From contig CALKHD010000003.1 of NCBI GenBank assembly GCA_938092195.1, positions 1 through 7,251 on the forward strand: a stretch of 7,251 nucleotides of DNA, written 5' to 3'. The notes beneath the pieces were generated by a model. The model saw nothing but the letters and a program-made list of their open reading frames with translations. It made no database searches and had not been told where the DNA came from. The stretch's first letter is position 1, and each line of letters begins with the position of its first letter. This document shows, piece by piece, positions 1 through 5,951 of the stretch. The position numbers and the translations under genes were made by a program. The DNA is from an uncultured Flavobacteriales bacterium (GTDB lineage Bacteria > Bacteroidota > Bacteroidia > Flavobacteriales_D > Sanyastnellaceae).

Positions 1-604
1 CACGGCATCGGCGAAGGTGCCCTTGGGTGTCCTTGGGCTGTCCAGAATCGGCCAAAACAAAGGTCCCGTTCGGCGGGGTCAATGAGACAGGTTGTCCCGT
101 TCCAAACCGGTGCAATCCCCCATGTGCACAAGCGAGTTGGTCCATGTCCCCGCCAGCGCCATGGAAGGCCAAGACTTCGTTTCGGTGACATTGGGTGGCA
201 ATTTCTTCGGCCTGATGTTCGCCGCGGATGATGTGGGCCCAACCTGTGGCCCAAGCGGTCAAGAGTGCTGTCGACGAGCTGCAGCCCGCCTGAATCGGGA
301 CTTCACTTTGAATCCGCACAACCCAGCCGCCCATGTCCTTTTGCTCTGGCCAAGTCAGGCATTCGGCCAGGATTCGTTCCAAGGGGTGGGACGCAGACTC
401 GACACTCAAAAGCCCGAGGTCGAAGTCTTGGATGTGACCCAGGTCTTCACTGGTGAGTCTGACTCCAGGTTCATTGGCAGGATTGAATGTCAGAGTAACC
501 CGCCGGTTCATGGCCATCGCGATCACTGGTAAGCCCAAGTAATCTTGGTGCTCACCAAAGAGGCACAGCCTTCCTGGAGCGGAGCTGACAAACGCTTTCC
601 TCAT
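1..604 (-). CDS. GHMP-family sugar kinase, galactokinase-like (N-terminal 201 residues, runs off the left edge)
   Basis: Reading the minus strand from the ATG at 604-602 gives an uninterrupted frame to the window edge (201 codons). Residues 10-24 form the galactokinase-type signature (PGRLCLFGEHQDYLG), with R12, E18, H19 and D21 in the places where galactokinases contact the sugar. Residues 107-113 (GCSSSTA) match the GHMP phosphate-binding loop, and residues 151-156 (GGDMDQ) carry the expected catalytic Asp, D155. Family knowledge: these cytosolic enzymes transfer phosphate from ATP to a small substrate, in galactokinases C1 of a hexose. The E-H-x-D-Y pattern favours a sugar kinase over mevalonate or homoserine kinase, but the exact sugar cannot be read. 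The ATG overlaps the stop codon of the upstream symporter gene (ATGA), which fixes the start and implies translational coupling. The inferred role is phosphorylation of the imported sugar. The C-terminal half lies outside the window. Confidence 0.88.
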   Translation of the reverse strand, partial: MRKAFVSSAPGRLCLFGEHQDYLGLPVIAMAMNRRVTLTFNPANEPGVRLTSEDLGHIQDFDLGLLSVESASHPLERILAECLTWPEQKDMGGWVVRIQSEVPIQAGCSSSTALLTAWATGWAHIIRGEHQAEEIATQCHRNEVLAFHGAGGDMDQLACAHGGLHRFGTGQPVSLTPPNGTFVLADSGQPKDTQGHLRRCR

Positions 605-2373
605 GGCTTTTTCTGCAGCCTGAGGATGCCATACACAGCGCCAGCGCAGAGCAGCGTCATGATCATGGCCGTTGTGGTTTGGCCAAACAAGCCGGCGCCC
701 ACCCCGAGCAATGCGCCATAAACGGCCACACACCCCAGAAAGGCTTGCAACAGAGCGCGGGGCACATTCCAGGCTTCTAGTCCCTGTCCTTGGCTGGGTT
801 GAAACCGCCTCCAACCTGGACCACCCGGTTGGACTTTGTCGACAAACGTTTGGAGGACCTCGGGTGACTCCGTTGGCAACACCATGGCAGCCACGACCCA
901 GCCTGCGGTGGTCAGCAGGCTCCCCGCCACCAATTTGGCCCAGCCCGCCATGGGAGGCCATCCAAAGATGAGCTCCAGGGCTTCATGGCCCCAGGTGAAG
1001 TATGGTGCGACGAGCAGAGACATGGCCATGGCCACGATTTCTGTGCTGGCCGATATCCGCCACCAAAACCAGCGCAGGATGAACAGTCCTCCCGTCCCCG
1101 CTCCCAACAGCAGGAGGAGGTTGAACGCCTGCGAGGCAGAAGTGAGGGTCAAGCTCAGGAGTGCGCCAGCGAGCAAGGAGAGCAGGCTGGCCCAACGGCC
1201 AGCGGTGACCTTTTGGGCGTCTGTGGCATTGGGCCGAATGAACCGCGCCCACCCATCGTGGACAAGGTAGCTGGCGCCCAAGTTGACTTGGGTACTCATG
1301 GTCGAGATGAAGGCGGCCAGCAGCGATGCTGCGACCCATCCGAGAAGGCCCGCTGGAAGCAAGCTGAGCATGGCGGGATAGGCCACGTCATGGCCCACCT
1401 TGTCTGCCGCGAGCTCCGGAAAAGCGGTGGCGATGGCTTCTAGGTCTGGAAAGACAATGAGCGAAGCCAGGGCCACCAAAATCCAAGGCCATGGCCGCAA
1501 GGCATAATGGGCGGCATTGAAAAGCAGGGTGGCGCCCACGGCATCGTCTTCGCTTCTGGCGCTGAACATGCGTTGGGCGATGTACCCGCCTCCGCCGGGC
1601 TCGGCCCCGGGGTAGTAACTGGCCCACCATTGGACAGCCAAGGGAACCAGCATCACCGGCACCCAGACTTCTGGGTTGCTAAAGTCGGGCCACACCGAGA
1701 GTTTGTCCATCACGTTGGGGTGGGTCATTAGTCCCTGGATTCCCCCCACTTCTGGGAGGCCCAAGACATAGACGCTGGCGGCTACGGCTCCTCCCATGGC
1801 CAAGAAAAATTGGAACAAGTCCGTCCAAAGGATGGCCCGCAACCCGCCGTAGACGCTAAAGAGCAAGGTGACAGAACAGGTGACCAGCAAGGTCATCCAG
1901 CCCGGCCAGCCCAGCAGGATGCTGCCGAGTTTGATGGCTGCCAAACTTACAGTGGCCATCACCAGGACGTTGAATACCAAACCCAAATAGACCGCCCTGA
2001 ATCCGCGCAGGAAGGCGCCTGCCTTGCCCCCGTAGCGCAATTCGTAAAACGCGATGTCGGTGAGTACGCCGGATCGGCGCCACAGGCGTGCGTAGACAAA
2101 CACCGTTACCATTCCAGTGAGCAGGAAAGCCCACCAGGCCCAGTTTCCGGAAACGCCTTGCTGCCTCACCAAGTCGGTGACGAGGTTGGGCGTGTCGGCA
2201 CTGAAAGTGGTCGCCACCATGGACGTACCCAAGAGCCACCACGGCATGTTCCGCCCCCCAAGAAAGAAGTCATCTGCACTGCCACTTCCCTTGCGGCCCG
2301 CGGCCATGCCAATGAGAAGAATGGTCAACAACACCCCGCCGATCACGAGGAAATCCAACATCGCCAATTGCAT
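601..2373 (-). CDS. Sodium:solute symporter (SSS family), probably sugar-type
   Basis: A 590-residue polytopic membrane protein. Hydrophobic segments are spread over the whole length, the first at about residues 6-26, others around 82-96, 127-147, 158-174, 184-206, 237-250, 340-360, 394-412, 417-436 and 445-458, and the last pair near 541-585. Family landmarks are DDFFLGGRNMPWW (34-46), TTFSADTPNLVTD (55-67), YGGLRAILWTDLFQFF (175-190) and a TM8-like ISTMSTQVN stretch (356-364), where S357/T358 are candidate Na2-site ligands. SSS proteins couple Na+ entry to uptake of sugars, amino acids or vitamins; this subtype is common in Bacteroidota. The downstream GHMP kinase, joined by an ATGA overlap, makes a sugar the likeliest substrate (inference). 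The open frame extends to 2541, but that would overlap the divergent monooxygenase gene and adds a hydrophilic, unrelated-looking tail, so I start at the ATG at 2373. The ATG at 2361 is an alternative. Confidence 0.93.
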   Translation of the reverse strand: MQLAMLDFLVIGGVLLTILLIGMAAGRKGSGSADDFFLGGRNMPWWLLGTSMVATTFSADTPNLVTDLVRQQGVSGNWAWWAFLLTGMVTVFVYARLWRRSGVLTDIAFYELRYGGKAGAFLRGFRAVYLGLVFNVLVMATVSLAAIKLGSILLGWPGWMTLLVTCSVTLLFSVYGGLRAILWTDLFQFFLAMGGAVAASVYVLGLPEVGGIQGLMTHPNVMDKLSVWPDFSNPEVWVPVMLVPLAVQWWASYYPGAEPGGGGYIAQRMFSARSEDDAVGATLLFNAAHYALRPWPWILVALASLIVFPDLEAIATAFPELAADKVGHDVAYPAMLSLLPAGLLGWVAASLLAAFISTMSTQVNLGASYLVHDGWARFIRPNATDAQKVTAGRWASLLSLLAGALLSLTLTSASQAFNLLLLLGAGTGGLFILRWFWWRISASTEIVAMAMSLLVAPYFTWGHEALELIFGWPPMAGWAKLVAGSLLTTAGWVVAAMVLPTESPEVLQTFVDKVQPGGPGWRRFQPSQGQGLEAWNVPRALLQAFLGCVAVYGALLGVGAGLFGQTTTAMIMTLLCAGAVYGILRLQKKP

Positions 2374-2446
2374 GGTGCCCAATGTAGCACGCGGAAGAGG
2401 CTTCGCCGGGTTAAACCCCAATGGAAGTGCAGCGTTATCTTGGGAC
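2374..2446. promoter_or_regulatory. Divergent promoter region between the symporter and the first monooxygenase gene
   Basis: These 73 bases separate two divergent start codons, so promoters in both directions must lie here or just inside the genes. Each start is preceded closely by a box one mismatch away from the Bacteroidota -7 consensus TAnnTTTG: TATCTTGG at 2436-2443 on the plus strand and TACATTGG at 2386-2379 on the minus strand. A TTA at 2411-2413 could be a degenerate -33 element (consensus TTG) for the plus direction. I found no well-spaced TTG for the minus direction. The boxes lie so close to the ATGs that transcripts would have very short or no leaders. This is pattern matching only. 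Confidence 0.3.
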
Positions 2447-3898
2447 ATGGACAGGCGGGTTCTCTTTTTTTTGGTGTGGACTTTTGGTCCTGGCGAAGCG
2501 CTGACGCAGGATGTCACCTTCCACACCGATGTGGCCCCCATCGTTTACAACCACTGCACTTCTTGTCACCGCCCGGGTGAGATTGGCCCCATGCCATTCA
2601 CCACGTATGCCGAGGTGGCGGCCTATGGCGAATTCATCGAGTATGTGACCTCGATTGGATACATGCCTCCTTGGTCCCCCGATGCGGAATACTCGCATTT
2701 TGTGGGGGAGAATGTCTTGAGTGAAGTCGAATTGCAAACCCTGAGCGATTGGGTCTCGGCCGGCAAGCCCGAAGGCGACTCTGCCTCGAATCCTGGTTTG
2801 CCTGATTTCCCGAGCGGAAGTCAAATCGGTGAGCCTGACCATGTGTTGAGCATGCCAGAGGCCTACCTGCACAGTGGAGACATGTCCGAGCAGTACCAGG
2901 TGTTCGTCCTGCCCACCGATTGGGATGGCGCCACCTCCATCCGTGCCCTTGAGGTGCAGCCTGGTAACCACAACGTGGCCCACCACGCCATTTTGGGGTT
3001 GGACATTTCTGGTACGGCTGTGCAGTTGGACAACGCAGATCCAGCGCTGGGATACGAGAGTTTTGGAGGGTTCGGATTCAATGCTGAGAGCTCCTTTTTT
3101 GGGGCTTGGGTGCCAGGGGCGCTTCCGGTGAACTATCCACCGGGCATCGGCCGGGTGATCCCCGAAGGGGCCGATGTGCTGCTTCAAATGCATTACGGCC
3201 CATCGGCCATTCCAGAATCAGACCTCACTGAAATCAATGTCTTCCTGTCCGAAGAGCCCATCGAAAGGGAGGTTTTTACCGCCATCATGGGGCCCCAGCA
3301 TTTGGATGCTCCTTTTGTCCTGCCTCCAAACCAGGTGTCGTCATTCCATGGCACCCTTCCGGTGACTGCCGACGTCAGCTTGCTGAACATTGCTCCGCAC
3401 TGCCACCTGATCGGCACTTCTTGGTTGGTTTACGCCACCTCTCCAAACAACCAAGACACGGTTCCTTTGATTTCCATTCCCGCTTGGGACTTCAATTGGC
3501 AGGGGTATTTCACTTTCCCCACCATGACCAAGATCCCCCAAGGCTACACCTTGCACGGGGAGGCGACCTACGACAACACCGCTGCCAACCCGTTTAACCC
3601 GAACGACCCGCCGCAATGGGTGTATTTTGGAGAGGAGACAGCCGATGAAATGTTCTTTGTCTTCATTGACCTCGTGCTGTATGAGGAAGGCGACGAGGAG
3701 ATTTCATTGGGGCCGTCAGAGGCAACTTGTTCAGCTGACCTCAGTGGCGATGCCATTGTGGGGGTGGCTGACGCCTTGATTTTACTGGGGGACTTTGGCT
3801 GCGAAGCCGCGTGCTCAGCCGACCTCAATGATGACCAGGCAGTCACTGTGGCCGACGTTTTGCTTTTGCTTGGTCTGTATGGCTCCACCTGCGAATGA
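2447..3898 (+). CDS. Secreted cytochrome c - copper type II (PHM/DBM-like) monooxygenase with C-terminal dockerin-like repeats
   Basis: A 483-residue protein. Residues 1 to about 21 look like a signal peptide (MDRR, then VLFFLVWTF). A small cytochrome c-like domain follows, with the heme motif C37-T-S-C40-H41 and candidate axial Met ligands M49 or M73 (GYMPPW). Residues from about 130 to 415 form a two-domain copper monooxygenase: H179-H180 and H249 (QMHY) match the CuH ligands, and H318-C-H320 plus M402 (DEMFF) match the CuM ligands of peptidylglycine alpha-hydroxylating and dopamine beta-monooxygenases. Family members hydroxylate aliphatic carbons using O2 and external electrons, usually from ascorbate; here the heme domain could supply them (inference). 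Residues 428-483 hold two EF-hand/dockerin-like loops. There is no T9SS sorting tail. The frame is open upstream to 2117, but that part is antisense to the symporter gene, so the ATG before the hydrophobic stretch is chosen. The stop overlaps the next gene (ATGA). The substrate is unknown. Confidence 0.9.
   Translation: MDRRVLFFLVWTFGPGEALTQDVTFHTDVAPIVYNHCTSCHRPGEIGPMPFTTYAEVAAYGEFIEYVTSIGYMPPWSPDAEYSHFVGENVLSEVELQTLSDWVSAGKPEGDSASNPGLPDFPSGSQIGEPDHVLSMPEAYLHSGDMSEQYQVFVLPTDWDGATSIRALEVQPGNHNVAHHAILGLDISGTAVQLDNADPALGYESFGGFGFNAESSFFGAWVPGALPVNYPPGIGRVIPEGADVLLQMHYGPSAIPESDLTEINVFLSEEPIEREVFTAIMGPQHLDAPFVLPPNQVSSFHGTLPVTADVSLLNIAPHCHLIGTSWLVYATSPNNQDTVPLISIPAWDFNWQGYFTFPTMTKIPQGYTLHGEATYDNTAANPFNPNDPPQWVYFGEETADEMFFVFIDLVLYEEGDEEISLGPSEATCSADLSGDAIVGVADALILLGDFGCEAACSADLNDDQAVTVADVLLLLGLYGSTCE
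2513..3709 (+). repeat. Paralogous duplication, copy 1 (heme plus copper-monooxygenase core)
   Basis: Residues 23-421 of the first monooxygenase align without obvious large gaps to residues 22-420 of the third gene in the row (4485-5681). In a hand-counted stretch of 48 residues starting at EIGPMPFT, 41 are identical. Similarity is also visible in the DNA but is broken by many third-position changes, so the duplication is not recent. The C-terminal domains that follow the two copies are unrelated. Confidence 0.85.
3728..3895 (+). other. Dockerin-like double calcium-loop domain at the C-terminus of the first monooxygenase
   Basis: Codons 428-483 encode two similar units, each starting C-S-A-D-L and containing a D-x-[ND/S]-x-D-x6-D pattern. 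Loop 1 uses D431, S433, D435 and D442; loop 2 uses D459, N461, D463 and D470. Each is followed by a Leu-rich helix (LILLGDFG, LLLLGLYG). This is the layout of dockerin/EF-hand type repeats, which bind Ca2+ and often mediate protein-protein contacts. C428, C452, C456 and C482 lie at the unit ends and could pair. No partner cohesin is visible in the window. Confidence 0.7.
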
Positions 3899-4368
3899 TG
3901 CTCTCCTCCCCTGTCTTGCGCGTGATTTTGTTCTTGGCCCCGCTGTGTCCAATTTGTCAAAACATGAGTTACGACCTGAGGCAACTGGAGGCGGAATTTG
4001 CAGAAGCCCCTGTTGAATTTCTCGGTGTATTTCCCAACGCCTCCACCCGGCAAGACCAAATCGATGTGTTTCGGGAGACATATGGTTTGAAGATGGATTT
4101 TGTCATGGATGATGAGGGCTGGACCCGCCAACTGAATGCGCGCTGGACCCCCGAGGCGTTTGTATTGGATGGGCGCGACTCCATCCTGTATCGCGGCCGA
4201 ATCAATGACCGCTACTTCGCCCCAGGACGTCGCAAAAACAAGACCCGAAACAGGGACCTCCGGGATGCCATATGGGATGCGCTCCATGGTGATGAAGTGC
4301 GCATCCCCCTCACCGAAGCAGTGGGCTGTCCCATAGAAGGCCTCAAGTTTACCACGCCTGCACATTGA
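3895..4368 (+). CDS. Thioredoxin-fold redox protein with CPIC motif
   Basis: A 157-residue protein. A hydrophobic strand (VLRVILFLAP, residues 7-16) leads straight into C18-P-I-C21, followed by a helix. The segment EFLGVFPN (41-48) and a W-T-P-E turn, with P86 as the candidate cis-proline before strand AFVLD, fit a thioredoxin/redoxin fold. Strand-turn ILYRGRINDRYF (97-108) continues it, and a further Cys lies at 145 (VGCPIE). The role is probably thiol-disulfide exchange or metal/redox delivery to its neighbours. From memory, similar redoxin domains occur fused in front of cytochrome c plus copper-monooxygenase domains in other bacteria, the same order as this gene and the next. The start overlaps the previous stop (ATGATG at 3895-3900), so translation is probably coupled; the second ATG is equally possible. 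The active site is unusually close to the N-terminus. Either the hydrophobic strand doubles as a signal or the protein stays in the cytoplasm; I cannot decide. Confidence 0.82.
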   Translation: MMLSSPVLRVILFLAPLCPICQNMSYDLRQLEAEFAEAPVEFLGVFPNASTRQDQIDVFRETYGLKMDFVMDDEGWTRQLNARWTPEAFVLDGRDSILYRGRINDRYFAPGRRKNKTRNRDLRDAIWDALHGDEVRIPLTEAVGCPIEGLKFTTPAH

Positions 4369-4409
4369 AGAAATCAAGCCTCCCTCAAAGGGCTGTGTCA
4401 TTGCGCCAT

Positions 4410-4417
4410 TACTTTTA
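4410..4417 (+). promoter_or_regulatory. Possible -7 box in the 53-base gap before the second monooxygenase gene
   Basis: TACTTTTA matches the Bacteroidota consensus TAnnTTTG except for the last base and ends four bases before the ATG at 4422. I see no TTG at the right upstream distance. It may allow separate transcription of the second monooxygenase gene; otherwise that gene is read from the upstream operon. No hairpin terminator is evident in 4369-4421. Confidence 0.22.
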
Positions 4418-4421
4418 ATCC

Positions 4422-5951
4422 ATGAAGACGTTCCTCACTCCCCTTTGTCTTTTGCTTCTCATTCCTGCGGCAGGAATCAGCCAAGTGACCTACCATTCCG
4501 ATGTGGCCCCCATCATCCACAATGCGTGTATGGAGTGCCACAGGTCTGGAGAAATTGGACCGATGCCTTTCACCAATTATGAGGAGGTTTCGGCCTATGG
4601 ACCGTTTATTGAGTACGTGACGTCGATTGGGTACATGCCGCCTTGGACTCCCGATGCCGATTACAGTCACTTTGTGGGCGAACGGGTCTTGTCTGCAACC
4701 GAGATTGAAACCATCAGTGCTTGGGTCGATGCCGACATGCCTGAAGGAGACCCAGCTGACAATCCCGGTGTCCCGGACTTTCCAGAGGGAAGTCAGGTTG
4801 GCGAGCCAGACCTGGTGTTCAGCATGCCACAGCCCTATGCCCATGAAGGTGACATGACCGATCAGTATCAGGTCTTTGTGATTCCAACTGACTTCGAAGA
4901 TGACGTAACGGTTCGTGCATTGGAAGTGAGGCCTGGCAATGGGGCCATCGCGCACCACGCCATTTTGGGATTGGACATTGAAGGCATTGCAGAAACACTG
5001 GATGCCCAAGACCCTGAGCCGGGATACGAGAGCTTTGGAGACTTTGGTTTTAATGCCTACCAAAGCTTTTTTGGAGGTTGGGTCCCAGGGACACAAACGA
5101 CAGTCTACCCAGAAGGCATTGGCCGGGTCATCCCAGCAGACAGCGACCTGCTCATTCAGATGCACTATGGCCCCAACCCTGTGGAAGAGACCGACCAAAC
5201 CGAAGTCAATGTGTTCCTCACAGATGGCCCCATCGACCGCGAGGTGACCACAGGCATCATGGGACCTTGGGCTTTGGGAGAACCCTTCTTCATCCCTCCC
5301 AATCAAGTCAAAACCTTTCATGGCACTTATGACATTCCGGTGGACTTGAGCCTCCTGAGCATCGTCCCGCACTGCCATTTGATTGGCGTGTCATGGGAAG
5401 TCTTTGCCACTGGCCCCGGAGGCCAAGACACCATTCCGCTGATTTCCATTCCTGCTTGGGATTTCAATTGGCAGGGCTTCTTCACGTTCCCTTACATGAC
5501 CAAGGTGCCAGCAGGATACACCATTCACGGCATCGCGTCTTATGACAACACGGTCAGCAACCCATTCAATCCGAACGATCCCCCTCAGATGATCGAATAC
5601 GGCGACAACACTGGAGATGAGATGTTCTTCGTGTTCTTTGATTACGTTCCCTATGAAGAGGGTGACGAAGACATTTCATTGGACACCCCCTTGCTGTCCA
5701 GTGTGGAGCCCATGGAACGAGAAAAGCCTCAAATCCAGCTTCAACCCAATCCAGCTTCTGACCGCATTCAATTGCTGGTTGACCCGCAGTTCGTTGGCGG
5801 TCAGTGGGCCATGTTTGATTTGGGTGGACGTTCAGTTCTGTCGGGAACGATTCAATCCAGCAATGACCGGATTTTGGTGGACGCCCTGTCCGAAGGTGTT
5901 TACCTTTTCAAAGGGCCGCACGGCACTGACCGCTTGGTCATTCAGAGATAA
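4422..5951 (+). CDS. Secreted cytochrome c - copper type II (PHM/DBM-like) monooxygenase with T9SS sorting domain
   Basis: A 509-residue protein. Residues 1-20 are a clear signal peptide (MKTF, hydrophobic LCLLLLIPAAG, cleavage probably after GIS). The cytochrome c-like part carries C36-M-E-C39-H40, with M48 or M72 as candidate axial ligands. The copper monooxygenase part shows H178-H179, H248 (QMHY), H317-C-H319 and M401 (DEMFF), so all six copper ligands known from PHM/DBM are present. From about residue 432 a T9SS type A sorting domain follows: LQPNPASDRIQL (440-451), GGRSVLSG (468-475), GVYLFKG (492-498) and a basic end. The protein is therefore predicted to pass the inner membrane by Sec, receive heme in the periplasm, and leave through T9SS to the surface or medium. 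It is a close paralogue of the gene at 2447. Electron donor and substrate are unknown. Its last 14 bases overlap the convergent NlpC/P60 gene. Confidence 0.93.
   Translation: MKTFLTPLCLLLLIPAAGISQVTYHSDVAPIIHNACMECHRSGEIGPMPFTNYEEVSAYGPFIEYVTSIGYMPPWTPDADYSHFVGERVLSATEIETISAWVDADMPEGDPADNPGVPDFPEGSQVGEPDLVFSMPQPYAHEGDMTDQYQVFVIPTDFEDDVTVRALEVRPGNGAIAHHAILGLDIEGIAETLDAQDPEPGYESFGDFGFNAYQSFFGGWVPGTQTTVYPEGIGRVIPADSDLLIQMHYGPNPVEETDQTEVNVFLTDGPIDREVTTGIMGPWALGEPFFIPPNQVKTFHGTYDIPVDLSLLSIVPHCHLIGVSWEVFATGPGGQDTIPLISIPAWDFNWQGFFTFPYMTKVPAGYTIHGIASYDNTVSNPFNPNDPPQMIEYGDNTGDEMFFVFFDYVPYEEGDEDISLDTPLLSSVEPMEREKPQIQLQPNPASDRIQLLVDPQFVGGQWAMFDLGGRSVLSGTIQSSNDRILVDALSEGVYLFKGPHGTDRLVIQR
4485..5681 (+). 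repeat. Paralogous duplication, copy 2 (heme plus copper-monooxygenase core)
   Basis: Second copy of the duplicated core described at 2513-3709. Copper ligands, heme motif, MPPW segment and the FNWQG and NPFNPNDPP stretches are shared. One visible difference near the copper site is the missing His four residues before the HH pair (H175 in copy 1, G174 here). Confidence 0.85.
5733..5948 (+). other. T9SS type A C-terminal sorting domain
   Basis: Codons 438-509 encode the typical pattern: a PNPAS motif near the start, an internal G-x-x-[VL]-x-x-G segment, a GVY motif followed by a strand, and a short basic terminus (LVIQR). In Bacteroidota such domains direct periplasmic proteins through the type IX secretion system and are normally cleaved on arrival. 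This is the best taxonomic marker in the window. Confidence 0.9.

Noticed and set aside
92..532. Plus-strand open frame of 146 codons starting with TTG
   Set aside because: It lies antisense to the GHMP kinase frame, which has clear family motifs; its own translation shows no recognisable domain.
2117..2446. Upstream in-frame extension of the first monooxygenase
   Set aside because: It is antisense to the symporter N-terminus and would bury the hydrophobic signal peptide inside the protein. The paralogue starts directly with its signal peptide.
2374..2541. Upstream in-frame extension of the symporter
   Set aside because: The 56 extra residues are hydrophilic, overlap the divergent gene, and precede an ATG that gives the usual short N-terminus before the first membrane segment.
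1810..2580. Plus-strand open frame of 256 codons
   Set aside because: Antisense to the symporter and out of frame with the monooxygenase. The composition (many Gln, His, Pro) is typical of a shadow of a GC-rich gene.
3568..4401. Minus-strand open frame of 277 codons across the end of the first monooxygenase and the thioredoxin gene
   Set aside because: Antisense to two genes with clear motifs; no domain recognised in its translation.
4369..4421. Possible terminator or small RNA in the longest same-strand gap
   Set aside because: No inverted repeat followed by a T run is visible in 53 bases, and nothing else supports an RNA gene.
4398..5378. Minus-strand open frame of 326 codons
   Set aside because: Antisense to the second monooxygenase. 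A comparable minus-strand frame at 2435-3193 is antisense to its paralogue, so both reflect the shared coding sequence on the other strand.
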